A DNA stretch of 64,000 nt from Acidovorax sp. RAC01 (lineage in GTDB: Bacteria > Pseudomonadota > Gammaproteobacteria > Burkholderiales > Burkholderiaceae_C), in contig NZ_CP016447.1 in the NCBI RefSeq assembly GCF_001714725.1, positions 4,149,501 through 4,213,500 on the forward strand. The letters are read 5' to 3'. The position numbers and the translations under genes were made by a program. The notes below the pieces were generated by a model. That model saw only the letters and a list, made by a program, of their open reading frames with translations. It was not told where the DNA came from and searched no databases. Below are positions 7,575 to 16,631 of the stretch, piece by piece (position 1 is the first letter of the stretch; each line of letters opens with the position of its first letter).

Positions 7575-8627
7575 TCAGGCCAATATGCTGTCCCAGTCGG
7601 TACGGTCGGTTTCCGTTCCGTTGTATCCGCCTTTGGTGCTGACCTGATTCATGAGGGTCGTCACCATATTCCCAAAAAGGTCCACCACCTCATTGGCGTT
7701 GGCCATCTTGATCTTGCCTAGAAAGTCGTCTCGGTCGGCGGCTGCGGCGGCGTCAAAATCCAGTCCGAAACGCCGTGAGGCTGCCTTGCGGATCAAGCCG
7801 GTGACGTTGGCATCGAACTTCTCGTTGAGCGCGATCACCCCATTGACAGAATCAACCACCTGATTCTGGTCATTGATCCACATGCCCCTTGCGCGCAGCT
7901 TGAGCTTGAAGGATTCGGCTACCTGCTCATGGATTTTCTTGAGGCGATTCATGCCAGTGTCAAGCGCGGTGCGAGCCAGCCTGATTTTTTCGCTGCGCTC
8001 CTGCTCCAGTCGCTTGGCGTGAGATTGCACCAAGGCGTCAGTGGCCGCAGAAATACTGCTCCCGTGCATCCGCGCCAGCGCGTCCATGACCTGGCCGTGC
8101 GCGAAGCGATGCCCGGCAGCCGCCGCAGTGTCCAATGCCTCACGCTCTTGGGCAAAGGCCTGTCGCCGCGCCATCAGAAAGGCGGTTTCAGCAGGGGTGC
8201 CGTCCACCAGCTCGCTGTAAGACATCCCCGTGGCAGATGCCAGAGCCGTCCGCACGAACGTCTCTGCGCTTTGCCCTGCCGCACTCATCCCCGGGAAAAG
8301 CAAGTCCATCTTCGCCATGTAGTCGTCAAAAAACGACCCCATCACGTTCTCAAGGAACATGGGCAATTCGTCTATTTCCGGGTTTTCCCCATCGAGATTG
8401 GCCCCGCTCACAGCTCCGCGCGCTGATTCGTACTTTTCCCGGTATCCGACCAAGGCCGCATCGGGGCGTGACTTGGTGCTGTTGAGCGCCGCATTGATCT
8501 CCCGGTCGATATTCGAGCGCATCGCATTGTCGGCCGTGACAATCATGTCCGAGATCTTGTCGATGGCCGTGTAAACAATGGCTGCAGAAATACCCTGCGC
8601 AGCAATTCCAGCAGTTGCCATGTTCAA
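7575..8627 (-). CDS. Internal/structural virion protein, helical
   Basis: 350 residues (or 348 from the second ATG). Mostly alpha-helical, with long charged helices in the middle (ALVQSHAKRLEQERSEKIRL, RLKKIHEQVAESFKLKLRAR). The N-terminus (MATAGIAAQGISAAIVYTAI) is mildly hydrophobic. Its start overlaps the stop of the preceding gene by four bases, and a late-promoter-like motif follows it. Helical proteins at this place in podovirus operons are commonly internal or ejection proteins; no family is recognised with certainty. Confidence 0.55.
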   Translation of the reverse strand: MNMATAGIAAQGISAAIVYTAIDKISDMIVTADNAMRSNIDREINAALNSTKSRPDAALVGYREKYESARGAVSGANLDGENPEIDELPMFLENVMGSFFDDYMAKMDLLFPGMSAAGQSAETFVRTALASATGMSYSELVDGTPAETAFLMARRQAFAQEREALDTAAAAGHRFAHGQVMDALARMHGSSISAATDALVQSHAKRLEQERSEKIRLARTALDTGMNRLKKIHEQVAESFKLKLRARGMWINDQNQVVDSVNGVIALNEKFDANVTGLIRKAASRRFGLDFDAAAAADRDDFLGKIKMANANEVVDLFGNMVTTLMNQVSTKGGYNGTETDRTDWDSILA

Positions 8628-9622
8628 CCCCCTGCGTTGATGTTGTTGGATTCGGATGCCGTCGAATTCACGCTTACCCCGGCGCTATTCAAGGCGGCGG
8701 CGGCGCGTGACGAATATCGGCGCAACAGTTTGATGTGCGCCTCTGCCGACATGCTGGCTTTGGTGTTTGCGCGCTCTACCAGCGCCTTGAGCTGCTGCGT
8801 CGATGCCTGCTGGGAATCGTCCCTCGTTGCAACACGCTCATCCCAGGTGGAAAGCTCTGCGCTGCGCACGTCCATGCGGGCACGCACCGCCTGCTCATGG
8901 CGCTGCAGCCTCGTGAGGTAGTCGTTGTTGCGCCCAAAGACATCGAACATCAGGTGCATCTGCGTGAAGGTGTGCTCCATGGCCGCGTCCAGGGCTGCGT
9001 TGTAGGCCCGTAGCAATGTCTCCACGGCGTCAACCTGCAGCTTGTGCCGCTCGGCCTCACGGTCGGCCGTCATCTGCACACCGGCACGGGAAACGTGCAG
9101 GCCGGCCATCTGCGCTGCCACCTGGCGCTGGGCCTGTGACGCGCCGGGCGGGGTGGCCAGGCCTCGTGGATTTGCCCACTGCGTCACCATTTCGGCGTAA
9201 TTTGACGCCTGTGCCATGCGCCGGTCATAGCCGACATACCCCAGGCCATCGCGCCCACCGACCACTGTGCGCAGCCACTCCAGCGCGGTCCGATAGCCGG
9301 GCCCCACCGGGGCCGCGCTCTGAATCACCCCCTGAAACTCAACCGCCCACCGTTCGGCCACCTCCTGCAGCTGCCCGCGCACCGATAGATCGTGCGCCGC
9401 CACCATGGCCGCGGCCTCATCCCCCGCATACCGGCTCAGGAAGGTTTCAATGCCAGGAGCACCGCCGCCAACACCAACACCAGACTCCGGCCCGGCCTGG
9501 CCCGCGAGCCCTCGGGAGGTAAACCGTTCCGCATTGGCATAACTGACCATCGCCATGTTCCAGGCGCGACCAAGCAGCGAATCAAAAAGTAGCGCCGTGG
9601 GTAGCGCACGTCCATTGGGCAT
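8624..9622 (-). CDS. Helical virion protein, unknown
   Basis: About 332 residues from MPNGRALPTALLFDSLLGRA; I prefer the ATG at 9622, which directly follows the previous stop, over an upstream in-frame ATG at 9682 that overlaps the tail gene. Long helices dominate (AQRQVAAQMAGLHVSRAGVQ and a C-terminal region of QLKALVERANTKASMSAEAH). The Gly-rich loop GVGVGGGAP lies near residue 50. With the next gene it forms a translationally coupled pair, likely internal virion proteins. Confidence 0.55.
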   Translation of the reverse strand: MPNGRALPTALLFDSLLGRAWNMAMVSYANAERFTSRGLAGQAGPESGVGVGGGAPGIETFLSRYAGDEAAAMVAAHDLSVRGQLQEVAERWAVEFQGVIQSAAPVGPGYRTALEWLRTVVGGRDGLGYVGYDRRMAQASNYAEMVTQWANPRGLATPPGASQAQRQVAAQMAGLHVSRAGVQMTADREAERHKLQVDAVETLLRAYNAALDAAMEHTFTQMHLMFDVFGRNNDYLTRLQRHEQAVRARMDVRSAELSTWDERVATRDDSQQASTQQLKALVERANTKASMSAEAHIKLLRRYSSRAAAALNSAGVSVNSTASESNNINAGG

Positions 9623-9623
9623 G

Positions 9624-11567
9624 TCAAATCCTCCGCTGCGAAGAGAGCACCGTGAACTGCACCGAATCCAGCTCGAAGGCATCAGACTCGCTCGTCAGTT
9701 CAAAGGTGAAGTAGCTGGAGCGCAGGCCGCGCCCCGGGTCAAAGCGCTGGGTGCGCATCCGGTCGTCATTGCGGCGTGCGCGGTAGGTGTGTTCATTGAT
9801 GCCGTCGCCCACCTTGAGGAACAGCGCGCCCGTGGACGAGACGCCGGCGTGGACGGCAGGGAGATTCTTGAGCGCCTGGGTGCCAAAGTCGTGCTTGCCC
9901 AGCGACACCCCGGATGTGATCGGCGCACCAGCATCGCTCGTGCCTTGCAGCAGGTAGACGCCATCGGTCCGGGCGCCAAACTGACGGCCGCCCACCACCG
10001 CGAAGCTGTTGAAACCGTACTGCCCGTAGCGCGTCGTCGCGTTGCTGCGCGTGTTCACCACCCAAGCCTCGCCCTCGTCCACCAGCCCGCCACCCGTAAC
10101 GCGGCGTGCCATCACGATCAGCCGCTCACCGGCGCCGATGAGTTCGGCGGCGGAATCCAGCAGCGTCGCTGTGTAGCTGGTGGCGTCGGCGGCGGTGATC
10201 TGGCTCATGGCCTCGGCGGTGACAGTGGCTGATGCCACGGCGGAGGTCGTCCCGTCCACCCGCTCGATGAACATGAGCGCGATGTACGTGGACTGGAACA
10301 CGGGCATCCGCGCGCCCACGCCTTCCAGGATCTGCACCAGCGGCGTCATTTCCCCGCCGTACGCAGCCAGACGGAAGCCGCGCATTGGCGCGCGCAGCTC
10401 GGCGTAAGTCGCCTGGGAGGACGCACGCATCTCGAACGCGCTCATCACCCCTTCCACCCGGGCAGTGGGCGGGAACGTCATGGACATGCCGAAGCGGGAC
10501 GCCGATGCGAGCAGCACCGAGTAGCGCACGCCCTCCCCGGCGGGGCCCATCCCGGCCGCCATGCCAAAGGGCTTCATGGCACCCACCAGCGGGGTGTAGT
10601 TCTCGATGTCAGCAGCGACCATGCTGAACGGGCCCAAGACACCCGCGATGCCCTCGCCCTCCCCGCTCTCGAAGCTGAAGCCGCGCATCCCGCCAAACAG
10701 GTTCCACACCACATCGTCCGAGAACTGCGCAGCAAACGCCTGCATGGGGATCTGCAGGCTGGTCGGGGGCGATGCGTCGGCCGTCATGCCGAACGCTGAC
10801 GTGACGCCGTTCAGGGAGCCGTCCTCGACAGCGCCCCACTCGCCCGCTTCAAACTTCGGGTTGTCCACCGAATCGAAGGCCAGGAACAGCGTCGCGTCCA
10901 GCGCGTATTCACCGGGCATGGAGAACGAGCCGGCAAACAGCGTGATGCCGTTCACGATCCACTTCACAAAGTCGCCGTACATGAGGGCGCTCACAAGGTC
11001 CGTGCTCACACCGGCCTCGCGCGCCGCGCGCACCGTGGCGTATGCCACTTCGATCACGACCACGCCGCCGTGAATGACCTGCACATCGTCGGCTGTGACC
11101 ACCAGGCCGTAGCGCAGATGGGCGTACCCGCTCCGCCCCACGGTTGGGAGGTCGGTCACGGGAGCCAGGCCCACAGCAACACCGCCCTGGCGAGCGCCCT
11201 GCACGTCCGGCAGATCGAACGAGATCATGCCGCCCCAGTCCGCGGGCAGGGACGTGAGGCTGTGCGCGCCGCTGTTCCAGCCGGGGTTTGCCGTGATCCC
11301 TGCGCTGGGCGCAATGTCGGTGTCGGTGCCAGCTACCACCACCGTGCCGTCGCCGCTCCCGGGGTCAAACAGCGGTCCGGGGATCTGGGTTCCGGTGGGC
11401 ACCGACGAGCTGCCGCCGACGCTGCCGCCGCCACCACTACCGCCGCCACCTCCGGTGTCAGGCGGCACGTTCTCGCCGCCCTGAGCCCCATCCGGCCAGC
11501 ACATGTATTGGTATCCCGAAGGCACGCGCACGTCAAAGCTCGTGACCCAAACATTTCCGCAGGGCAT
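9624..11567 (-). CDS. Large tail/minor structural protein
   Basis: 647 residues. Starts MPCGNVWVTSFDVRVPSGYQ, then a Gly/Ser linker near residues 38-55, followed by beta-rich sequence. The middle holds spaced repeats of the type AMKPFGMAA, VMSAFEMRA, PMRGFRLAA and AFGMTA at roughly 35-45 residue spacing, suggesting a repeated beta module. The C-terminus (FTFELTSESDAFELDSVQFT) resembles a tail-associated beta domain. Position after the Asp-box protein and the glycine-rich protein supports a tail spike or tail tube role. Specific family not recognised. Confidence 0.6.
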   Translation of the reverse strand: MPCGNVWVTSFDVRVPSGYQYMCWPDGAQGGENVPPDTGGGGGSGGGGSVGGSSSVPTGTQIPGPLFDPGSGDGTVVVAGTDTDIAPSAGITANPGWNSGAHSLTSLPADWGGMISFDLPDVQGARQGGVAVGLAPVTDLPTVGRSGYAHLRYGLVVTADDVQVIHGGVVVIEVAYATVRAAREAGVSTDLVSALMYGDFVKWIVNGITLFAGSFSMPGEYALDATLFLAFDSVDNPKFEAGEWGAVEDGSLNGVTSAFGMTADASPPTSLQIPMQAFAAQFSDDVVWNLFGGMRGFSFESGEGEGIAGVLGPFSMVAADIENYTPLVGAMKPFGMAAGMGPAGEGVRYSVLLASASRFGMSMTFPPTARVEGVMSAFEMRASSQATYAELRAPMRGFRLAAYGGEMTPLVQILEGVGARMPVFQSTYIALMFIERVDGTTSAVASATVTAEAMSQITAADATSYTATLLDSAAELIGAGERLIVMARRVTGGGLVDEGEAWVVNTRSNATTRYGQYGFNSFAVVGGRQFGARTDGVYLLQGTSDAGAPITSGVSLGKHDFGTQALKNLPAVHAGVSSTGALFLKVGDGINEHTYRARRNDDRMRTQRFDPGRGLRSSYFTFELTSESDAFELDSVQFTVLSSQRRI

Positions 11568-11579
11568 GTGTGCTCTCCT

Positions 11580-11915
11580 TCAATTAACCGAACCTACGCC
11601 CGGGATCTGCAGCTGCGAGTACCGCACCTCGATGTAGCCGTTCTGGCAGGTTCCCGTGACCTTCCAGACGTAGCCCCCGTTGAAGTCCGCGACCCGGAAA
11701 TACTCGGCGCCGGAATCGGTCTTGACGTAGGTGATGGTGTGGTACGGCCACAGCTGCGCGACTTTGGCGTACAGATCTCCATAGCACTGCGATTCCTTGG
11801 GTGGCAACCCACCTCCTCCACCGCCGCCACCGCCAGTGCCCCCACCACCACCGCCGCCTCCCCCACCTCCGCCGCCCTCGGGCGTGACCGTCAGTTTGAT
11901 GAGTGTGTTAGGCAT
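11580..11915 (-). CDS. Small protein with a long polyglycine linker
   Basis: 111 residues from MPNTLIKLTVTPEGG. An N-terminal strand is joined by about 22 glycines broken by one Thr to a C-terminal domain (ESQCYGDLYAKVAQLWPYHT, YVWKVTGTCQNGYIEVRY) with two cysteines. The ATG at 11915 overlaps the stop of the preceding Asp-box gene. A flexible linker between an anchor and a head suggests a virion decoration or tail-fibre accessory piece. The same Gly-rich linker style recurs at the start of the next gene. Confidence 0.6.
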   Translation of the reverse strand: MPNTLIKLTVTPEGGGGGGGGGGGGGTGGGGGGGGGLPPKESQCYGDLYAKVAQLWPYHTITYVKTDSGAEYFRVADFNGGYVWKVTGTCQNGYIEVRYSQLQIPGVGSVN

Positions 11916-14010
11916 CGTTCGGCTCCTTGCGCTTGTGGTCAGCCACCCAGGGCCGCGCGGGGTTGATGGGCGACAGGCGCCCCTGGGCGTCGCGCAGCGC
12001 CACCAGTGGGAACAGCTCGCCGCGGTTGTAGTCCTCGATGGCTTCGTCAATGTCGTATTCATCCGCCCCCGGCTGCTGTGACGGACTGCCGTCTTGCGGC
12101 CCAGGCAGAAACTGCCCATCCGCCCAGGCGTGGCGCGGTAGCGTGAACGACCATGGCGTTGCCCGCCACTTGTCGCCGCCATCGGTCGATTTGTAGATGC
12201 GCGCGCGCAGGGGGTTGAAAACCCCATCGGCGTCCACCGTCCGCGGGGCGAACACGGGCACCATGAGCGTGCGGTCATCCACAGCCACCACAAAGCCGGT
12301 CTGGTGCTGCCAGCGGGAGGGCAGCAGCTTCCGGGTCCAGGTCGAACCCCCATCGTCGGACACCATCAGCATGGGTCGTGAGGATGGGGATTCCAGCATC
12401 CGCGTGCGGTTGTACGTGGTCCAGCGCGGGTCGAACTGCATCCACAGCCTCTGCCGCGGCTTCCCGCGCACCGACACGGCGCCTCCGTACCCAAGCCCGA
12501 TGTATGGGAGGTCGTACTCCATCTTGCCGCCGGAGATTCGGGGCAGCGCCAGCCCCTGGCTGAAAGTCGTCCCTGTGATCGTGGTCACATAGCTCGTTCC
12601 CGCGGGCGTCACGGCATGAACCTGCACACCCGCGGTATCGCTACCCGCTGTGCTGTAGGACTGGTATGTGGTGAACACCAGCAGGGTCTGGGCGTTCTTC
12701 ACCAGCAGCGATGAATAGGGGAAGGTCGTGAATGCCGGGGGCGTCGTTGACACCTGGGCATAGGTCCAGGACGCTCCGTTGTCCTGCGACCAGAAGAACA
12801 GCCGGGAGCGCGCAGACGGCGGGATGCTCCCCGGGCTTCCCGACTGCATCGCATGGACATGCGCCACCAGCACCACCGTGGTCGGGCTGGTGCGCAGAAG
12901 CTCCATTCCGGTCACGCCGTAGTAGTGATTCGGCGCCCCAGCGATGGCCGGGAAGTTGATCTTGGTCTGGGCGATACCGCCCTCGGGCAGCGTGCGCGTG
13001 CACGTCAGCCGGTACGGCCCTGCCGACAGCGGGTTGTAGGTGTCGCCGGGCGCAGGATGCACGGCCACCAGGGCAAGGTAGGAGCCCGTGCCCTTGGGCG
13101 CGTAGGCGGGCTCTGCCACCGCGTAGGTGTCGCTGGCATCGCCCTGGATGCCTGCGTCGCCCGCGGCGCCATCAATGGCGATACGGCCCCACATGGACCC
13201 GGCCGTGGCCATGAAGATGTTGTCGTCTGCATACAAGGGCAGCCCAGAAGGCGCCGTTGTCGATGTGATGTAGGAGCGCCACGGCCGCCCCTCGTTCAGC
13301 ACACTGGGCGTTGCGCCCTCGTAGGGATCGAAGCCAAGCCCGCTGTGAATGTCGAAGCCCATGAGGGCGGCCCCGGCCACGCCTGTCTCGGGGTTGATGG
13401 GGATCAGCTCGACACGGGCGGTGCGCTTGCGGCGGCGGGAATACGTCGGCAACCCGCGCGCCAAGCCCATGTACCAGCGGTCGTCGTTCTGCTTGGTCAG
13501 CTCGCGCACCAGCAGCGCGCGGCCATCGCCAAGCGCAAACAGGCGCCGCTTGCCAGCCTGCGTTGCATAGTCGGCGTCTTGAACGCGCGGGCGCTGGTGG
13601 GCTTCAGAGCCGGACAGCACGCTCGTAAACCGGGGCGCACGCGATTCGAGCTTGAACCCCGGCACGCCACTGAAGCTCAGTTCTTCGCCGGACTCATCTG
13701 CCGTGGCAAGAAAAAGCGCGGAGCGTTTTGCCAGCTTCTCCCCTGCAGGCAGGGCGGCGTACTCCTGGTCATCAAGCGAGCGGATGGCGCCGTCCACGAC
13801 CTGGAATGCGTCGGGCGGCTCGTGCATGGTGCACAGGCGCGGCACCTCGCCCTCACGGACTTTCTCGATGCGGACAAACTCGCCGGAGCGCTGCACCGTG
13901 CTCTCGCTGTCGCGGTAGGTCATGTACTCCGAGCCGACAGCGATCATGGCCTGGAGCTGGTCACGCTCCTTGCCGTCAGATGTGCCTTTGGAGTCATCGA
14001 AGATCAGCAT
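11908..14010 (-). CDS. Sialidase-like (BNR/Asp-box) tail protein
   Basis: 700 residues. Three Asp-box motifs of the type S-x-D-x-G-x-x-W are visible: SQDNGASW (about 420), SDDGGSTW (about 555) and STDGGDKW (about 620). Such repeats form six-bladed propellers in sialidases and in phage receptor-binding or glycan-degrading proteins. The first 200 residues (LIFDDSKGTSDGKERDQLQA) look like a virion-attachment part. The catalytic Arg triad of true sialidases cannot be confirmed by eye, so it may bind rather than cut. Its start overlaps the preceding stop by one base. Confidence 0.65.
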   Translation of the reverse strand: MLIFDDSKGTSDGKERDQLQAMIAVGSEYMTYRDSESTVQRSGEFVRIEKVREGEVPRLCTMHEPPDAFQVVDGAIRSLDDQEYAALPAGEKLAKRSALFLATADESGEELSFSGVPGFKLESRAPRFTSVLSGSEAHQRPRVQDADYATQAGKRRLFALGDGRALLVRELTKQNDDRWYMGLARGLPTYSRRRKRTARVELIPINPETGVAGAALMGFDIHSGLGFDPYEGATPSVLNEGRPWRSYITSTTAPSGLPLYADDNIFMATAGSMWGRIAIDGAAGDAGIQGDASDTYAVAEPAYAPKGTGSYLALVAVHPAPGDTYNPLSAGPYRLTCTRTLPEGGIAQTKINFPAIAGAPNHYYGVTGMELLRTSPTTVVLVAHVHAMQSGSPGSIPPSARSRLFFWSQDNGASWTYAQVSTTPPAFTTFPYSSLLVKNAQTLLVFTTYQSYSTAGSDTAGVQVHAVTPAGTSYVTTITGTTFSQGLALPRISGGKMEYDLPYIGLGYGGAVSVRGKPRQRLWMQFDPRWTTYNRTRMLESPSSRPMLMVSDDGGSTWTRKLLPSRWQHQTGFVVAVDDRTLMVPVFAPRTVDADGVFNPLRARIYKSTDGGDKWRATPWSFTLPRHAWADGQFLPGPQDGSPSQQPGADEYDIDEAIEDYNRGELFPLVALRDAQGRLSPINPARPWVADHKRKEPNDA

Positions 14011-14627
14011 CAGACCACCTCACGCGCATTGACAAAGCTGGTCCAGAAATTGGGTTGCGGCTCGGGCGGGACGCCGTCGTAGGCTGCAAAAATCAGTACG
14101 GCATCGACCTGTGGCTGAAAATATGGGTTCAATGGCGTCACAACCGAGATGTACTGGCCACCGTCGTTGTTTGAGTATGCGTACACCACAGATGGACCAA
14201 CCAGAGTTGCCGGATCAGTGCCGTCGCCATTTGTGATCGGGGTAAATAGCGCCTGCGAAGGGCCTTTGACGCCAACAAGAAAACGCCCGGTCAGATCGCT
14301 TGCGTTACCTCCAGATAGGTCTGAAGTCCAATTCCCCTCCGGGGTGGTGTATTTCGTGACCAGTTGTATGGCTGCCAAGTCGTTCTCAGACGGCCCGGCC
14401 TCGCCATAGAAGTATGCTGGCTCGCACAGCAGCAGGATGCCGTAGTAAGACTCGGGGGATTGGTAGTAATCCGGCAACGTCCAGTCTGGCGGGCCGCTGT
14501 ACCCGCTGAAATCGGTGCACGTAAACACGCTCTGCATGTCTGGCAAGGATTCTGCCTGCGCATGCGTGAGCGCCTGAGCAGTGGTTTTGCCAACCAGGTA
14601 ATAGGCGTAAGTGTCGTCGAGCACCAT
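14010..14627 (-). CDS. Tail structural protein, unknown
   Basis: 205 residues, beta-rich and aromatic (DYYQSPESYYGILLLCEPAY, VYAYSNNDGGQYISVVTPLN). No membrane segment or signal. Located between the 150-residue and Asp-box proteins in the compact tail block; ends one base into the next start. It could be a tail-fibre or baseplate-like element. No recognised family. Confidence 0.55.
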   Translation of the reverse strand: MVLDDTYAYYLVGKTTAQALTHAQAESLPDMQSVFTCTDFSGYSGPPDWTLPDYYQSPESYYGILLLCEPAYFYGEAGPSENDLAAIQLVTKYTTPEGNWTSDLSGGNASDLTGRFLVGVKGPSQALFTPITNGDGTDPATLVGPSVVYAYSNNDGGQYISVVTPLNPYFQPQVDAVLIFAAYDGVPPEPQPNFWTSFVNAREVV

Positions 14628-14639
14628 GCTGAGTACCTG

Positions 14640-15092
14640 TTACCCCGGCAGGCTGATCGAAGCGAAGTTCACGGCCTGGGTATTGCCAGCGGTCAGCGCC
14701 AGCGAGCTGATATTCAGCTCTGCGCCGGACACGCCCACGCGGCCCTGGTAGCGTGGCTCGGTGGTGGACGCAGCGCCCGTATCGGCGCTGCCCACGTAAC
14801 GGAAGAACGCAGCGTTGCCGCTGGCCAGCACGGTGCCTGCCCACGTCTCCCCCGCGGCCTTGCCAATAGCGCCGCCAGAAGCAGTGCCCAGGTTCAGACC
14901 GGTCGAAACGCCGTCACCGTAGACCGTGAGAAGCAGCGTGTGGTTCGCGGGGACGATGGCGTCGTCTGCGCTGGCCGGGATGTTGGCCAGCGTGCTGGCA
15001 TAGACGTGGATGCGACCGTTGGCCAGGACGTTCTTGACGCTGCCGGTGTCGAGCACCTTGTTGCGCAGGCCGGTAGATGCGAGCAGAGGCAT
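14640..15092 (-). CDS. Small virion protein, beta-rich
   Basis: 150 residues from MPLLASTGLRNKVLDTGSVK. Short beta segments and Gly/Ala turns; resembles in style the proteins at 15105 and 55552, which share a phrase of the type F/L-IGLWSGA or L-RIYSGA before a description-like variable middle. This type is often found among podovirus tail or head-fibre proteins. Function is inferred only from position. Confidence 0.55.
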   Translation of the reverse strand: MPLLASTGLRNKVLDTGSVKNVLANGRIHVYASTLANIPASADDAIVPANHTLLLTVYGDGVSTGLNLGTASGGAIGKAAGETWAGTVLASGNAAFFRYVGSADTGAASTTEPRYQGRVGVSGAELNISSLALTAGNTQAVNFASISLPG

Positions 15093-15104
15093 GGTGATAT
15101 CTCC

Positions 15105-15617
15105 TTAGAGGGAAAGCGAGGTGAACTGGAAGCCCGCCAGCAGCTCCAGGTACACGGACGTGTCGATGGGCCGGGGGTTGGGGAAGCGCACGACCGAATA
15201 GAGCTTTCCGGTGGAGGCACCTTTGGCTTGGGTCGTGGTGATGAAGGCGCCGTTGACCGTCCCGCTGTCGGTCATGTCGAAGCGGGCCAGGCTGGCGGCG
15301 TTGGAGCAGGCGCCATCAGTGACCGGGCCCAGGTCCAGCAGGAGGCGCGAGCTCTGGGAGTAGGTCGTGACCTCGGACACCAGGGACAGCAGCGTGGCGG
15401 CCGTCTCCTCACCGTTGGGGATGTGCGCCCCGCTCCAGAGGCCGATGAAAAGTGCGGCAGGGCTTGCACCGTCCTTGAGTGACGCCAAGGCCATCTCGTT
15501 GAGGCCTTCGCGCGGGACGCGGTTTTTTGCGCCGCGCACACTCTCGATGATCTGGTCGGTTGCCTTGCTGCGCGTCAGCACGTCGAAGGTGAAACCGGGT
15601 TTGATGATTACGTCCAT
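15105..15617 (-). CDS. Virion structural protein
   Basis: 170 residues from MDVIIKPGFTFDVLTRSKAT. Contains AALFIGLWSGAHIPNGEETA and a C-terminal hydrophobic end (VYLELLAGFQFTSLSL). Start chosen at the second ATG. It overlaps the preceding gene slightly. The related sequence style at 14640 suggests repeated use of one fold. Likely tail or neck. Confidence 0.55.
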   Translation of the reverse strand: MDVIIKPGFTFDVLTRSKATDQIIESVRGAKNRVPREGLNEMALASLKDGASPAALFIGLWSGAHIPNGEETAATLLSLVSEVTTYSQSSRLLLDLGPVTDGACSNAASLARFDMTDSGTVNGAFITTTQAKGASTGKLYSVVRFPNPRPIDTSVYLELLAGFQFTSLSL

Positions 15618-15619
15618 GG

Positions 15620-16576
15620 TCATTCCTTTTTGACGATTCGGGCTTGTGCGTACGAGCCGACACCGGCGGCTGTGCTGCTTGGGGCGGAGAGGGCGGCGAC
15701 GATGACTTCGGTCCCGTCGGCTTCACGCCACAAGGTCGCGGCGCTGCCCTGGGCGTCGAGCGCCACGTTCTTTTCTTGGAGGTTCTGCAGCTCGCCGCCG
15801 GGGGTGCAGGAGACGACCCCTTTGGAGCTCATCCAGTGCGCGCTGCCGTCCGAGCGGTAGCCCGCCTGTTGCTCTGGTGCGCCGTAGGAAAGCACCGCGC
15901 GCACCGTCTGCGCCGGGAAGCCGCCAGCAATGAAATACGTCTTGTCGGCCATGACGAACACGCCGCCCTCGACCGCTGCGATGCAGGTGATCGGGGCGGG
16001 GAACATTTCGTAGCCGCGTGCGGCATCCCGCAGATGGGGGGTGAACGGCTCGCTGTAGACCAGCACGGCGCCCACAGCGACGAGGAGGCGCCCGCCGTGA
16101 TGCGCGATACAGGAGCCCGGTGGCATGGGCGTAAGGAGCTGCTCCCCCACGTCCACGCTGGTAGCGGAGGCCCATTCGGGTGTCGGTCCAGCGACGGGGT
16201 GGTAGGAGCCTGGGCGGATGCCGTCCGTGAAGTAAACGGCCTCATTCACCTGGGCGTATCGAACAGGCGTGACGCTGCCAAAGCCTGCTGCCACCTGTTC
16301 ACGATTGGCATCCCGACCCATGCGGTAGAGAACTCCATCATCGCAAAGCAATGCGTAGGCGCCATCAATTGGCGCCCACATGGAATGGCAATCCTGTCCT
16401 GGCGACACCAGCGTGTAGCCTTGGCGCGTTTTTATCGACCCGCGCTCGCCTGCATCGACATTGAGGGCATCGCGCAGGTAATGACCCGCGCCGTCCGGCA
16501 GCGCCAGCTTGAAATCGGGCGCGCGATTGTCCATCCCCAGCGGGAACGGTCCAATGGACTTCGTGTTTGATGCCAT
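15620..16576 (-). CDS. Head-tail/tail structural protein, propeller-like
   Basis: 318 residues from MASNTKSIGPFPLGMDNRAP. The N-terminal pattern GPFPLGMDNRAPDFKLA...LRDALNVD is seen in phage proteins that begin by listing a genome-end or tail-neck module; the rest is made of repeated four-strand units (PVRYAQVNEAVYFTDG, ITCIAAVEGGVFVMADKTYF) consistent with a beta-propeller. A late-promoter-like motif lies directly upstream. In podoviruses this position holds tail tube or tail-needle-adaptor proteins (P22 gp10-like role, inference). Confidence 0.6.
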   Translation of the reverse strand: MASNTKSIGPFPLGMDNRAPDFKLALPDGAGHYLRDALNVDAGERGSIKTRQGYTLVSPGQDCHSMWAPIDGAYALLCDDGVLYRMGRDANREQVAAGFGSVTPVRYAQVNEAVYFTDGIRPGSYHPVAGPTPEWASATSVDVGEQLLTPMPPGSCIAHHGGRLLVAVGAVLVYSEPFTPHLRDAARGYEMFPAPITCIAAVEGGVFVMADKTYFIAGGFPAQTVRAVLSYGAPEQQAGYRSDGSAHWMSSKGVVSCTPGGELQNLQEKNVALDAQGSAATLWREADGTEVIVAALSAPSSTAAGVGSYAQARIVKKE

Positions 16577-16583
16577 GTCGCCC

Positions 16584-16626
16584 AGTGTTCCGGGCAACCA
16601 TCACCAGGACAAACCAGACAGGGGGG
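16584..16626 (-). promoter_or_regulatory. Late-promoter-like bipartite motif, copy B
   Basis: Minus strand: CCCCCCTGTCTGGTT, 19 bp, CGGAACACT; GGTT-side edge 31 nt before the start at 16576. Confidence 0.6.
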
Positions 16627-16631
16627 CAGCG

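Noticed and set aside
9624-14010. Diversity-generating retroelement as in Bordetella phage BPP-1
   Set aside because: No reverse transcriptase and no template/variable repeat pair were found near the tail genes.
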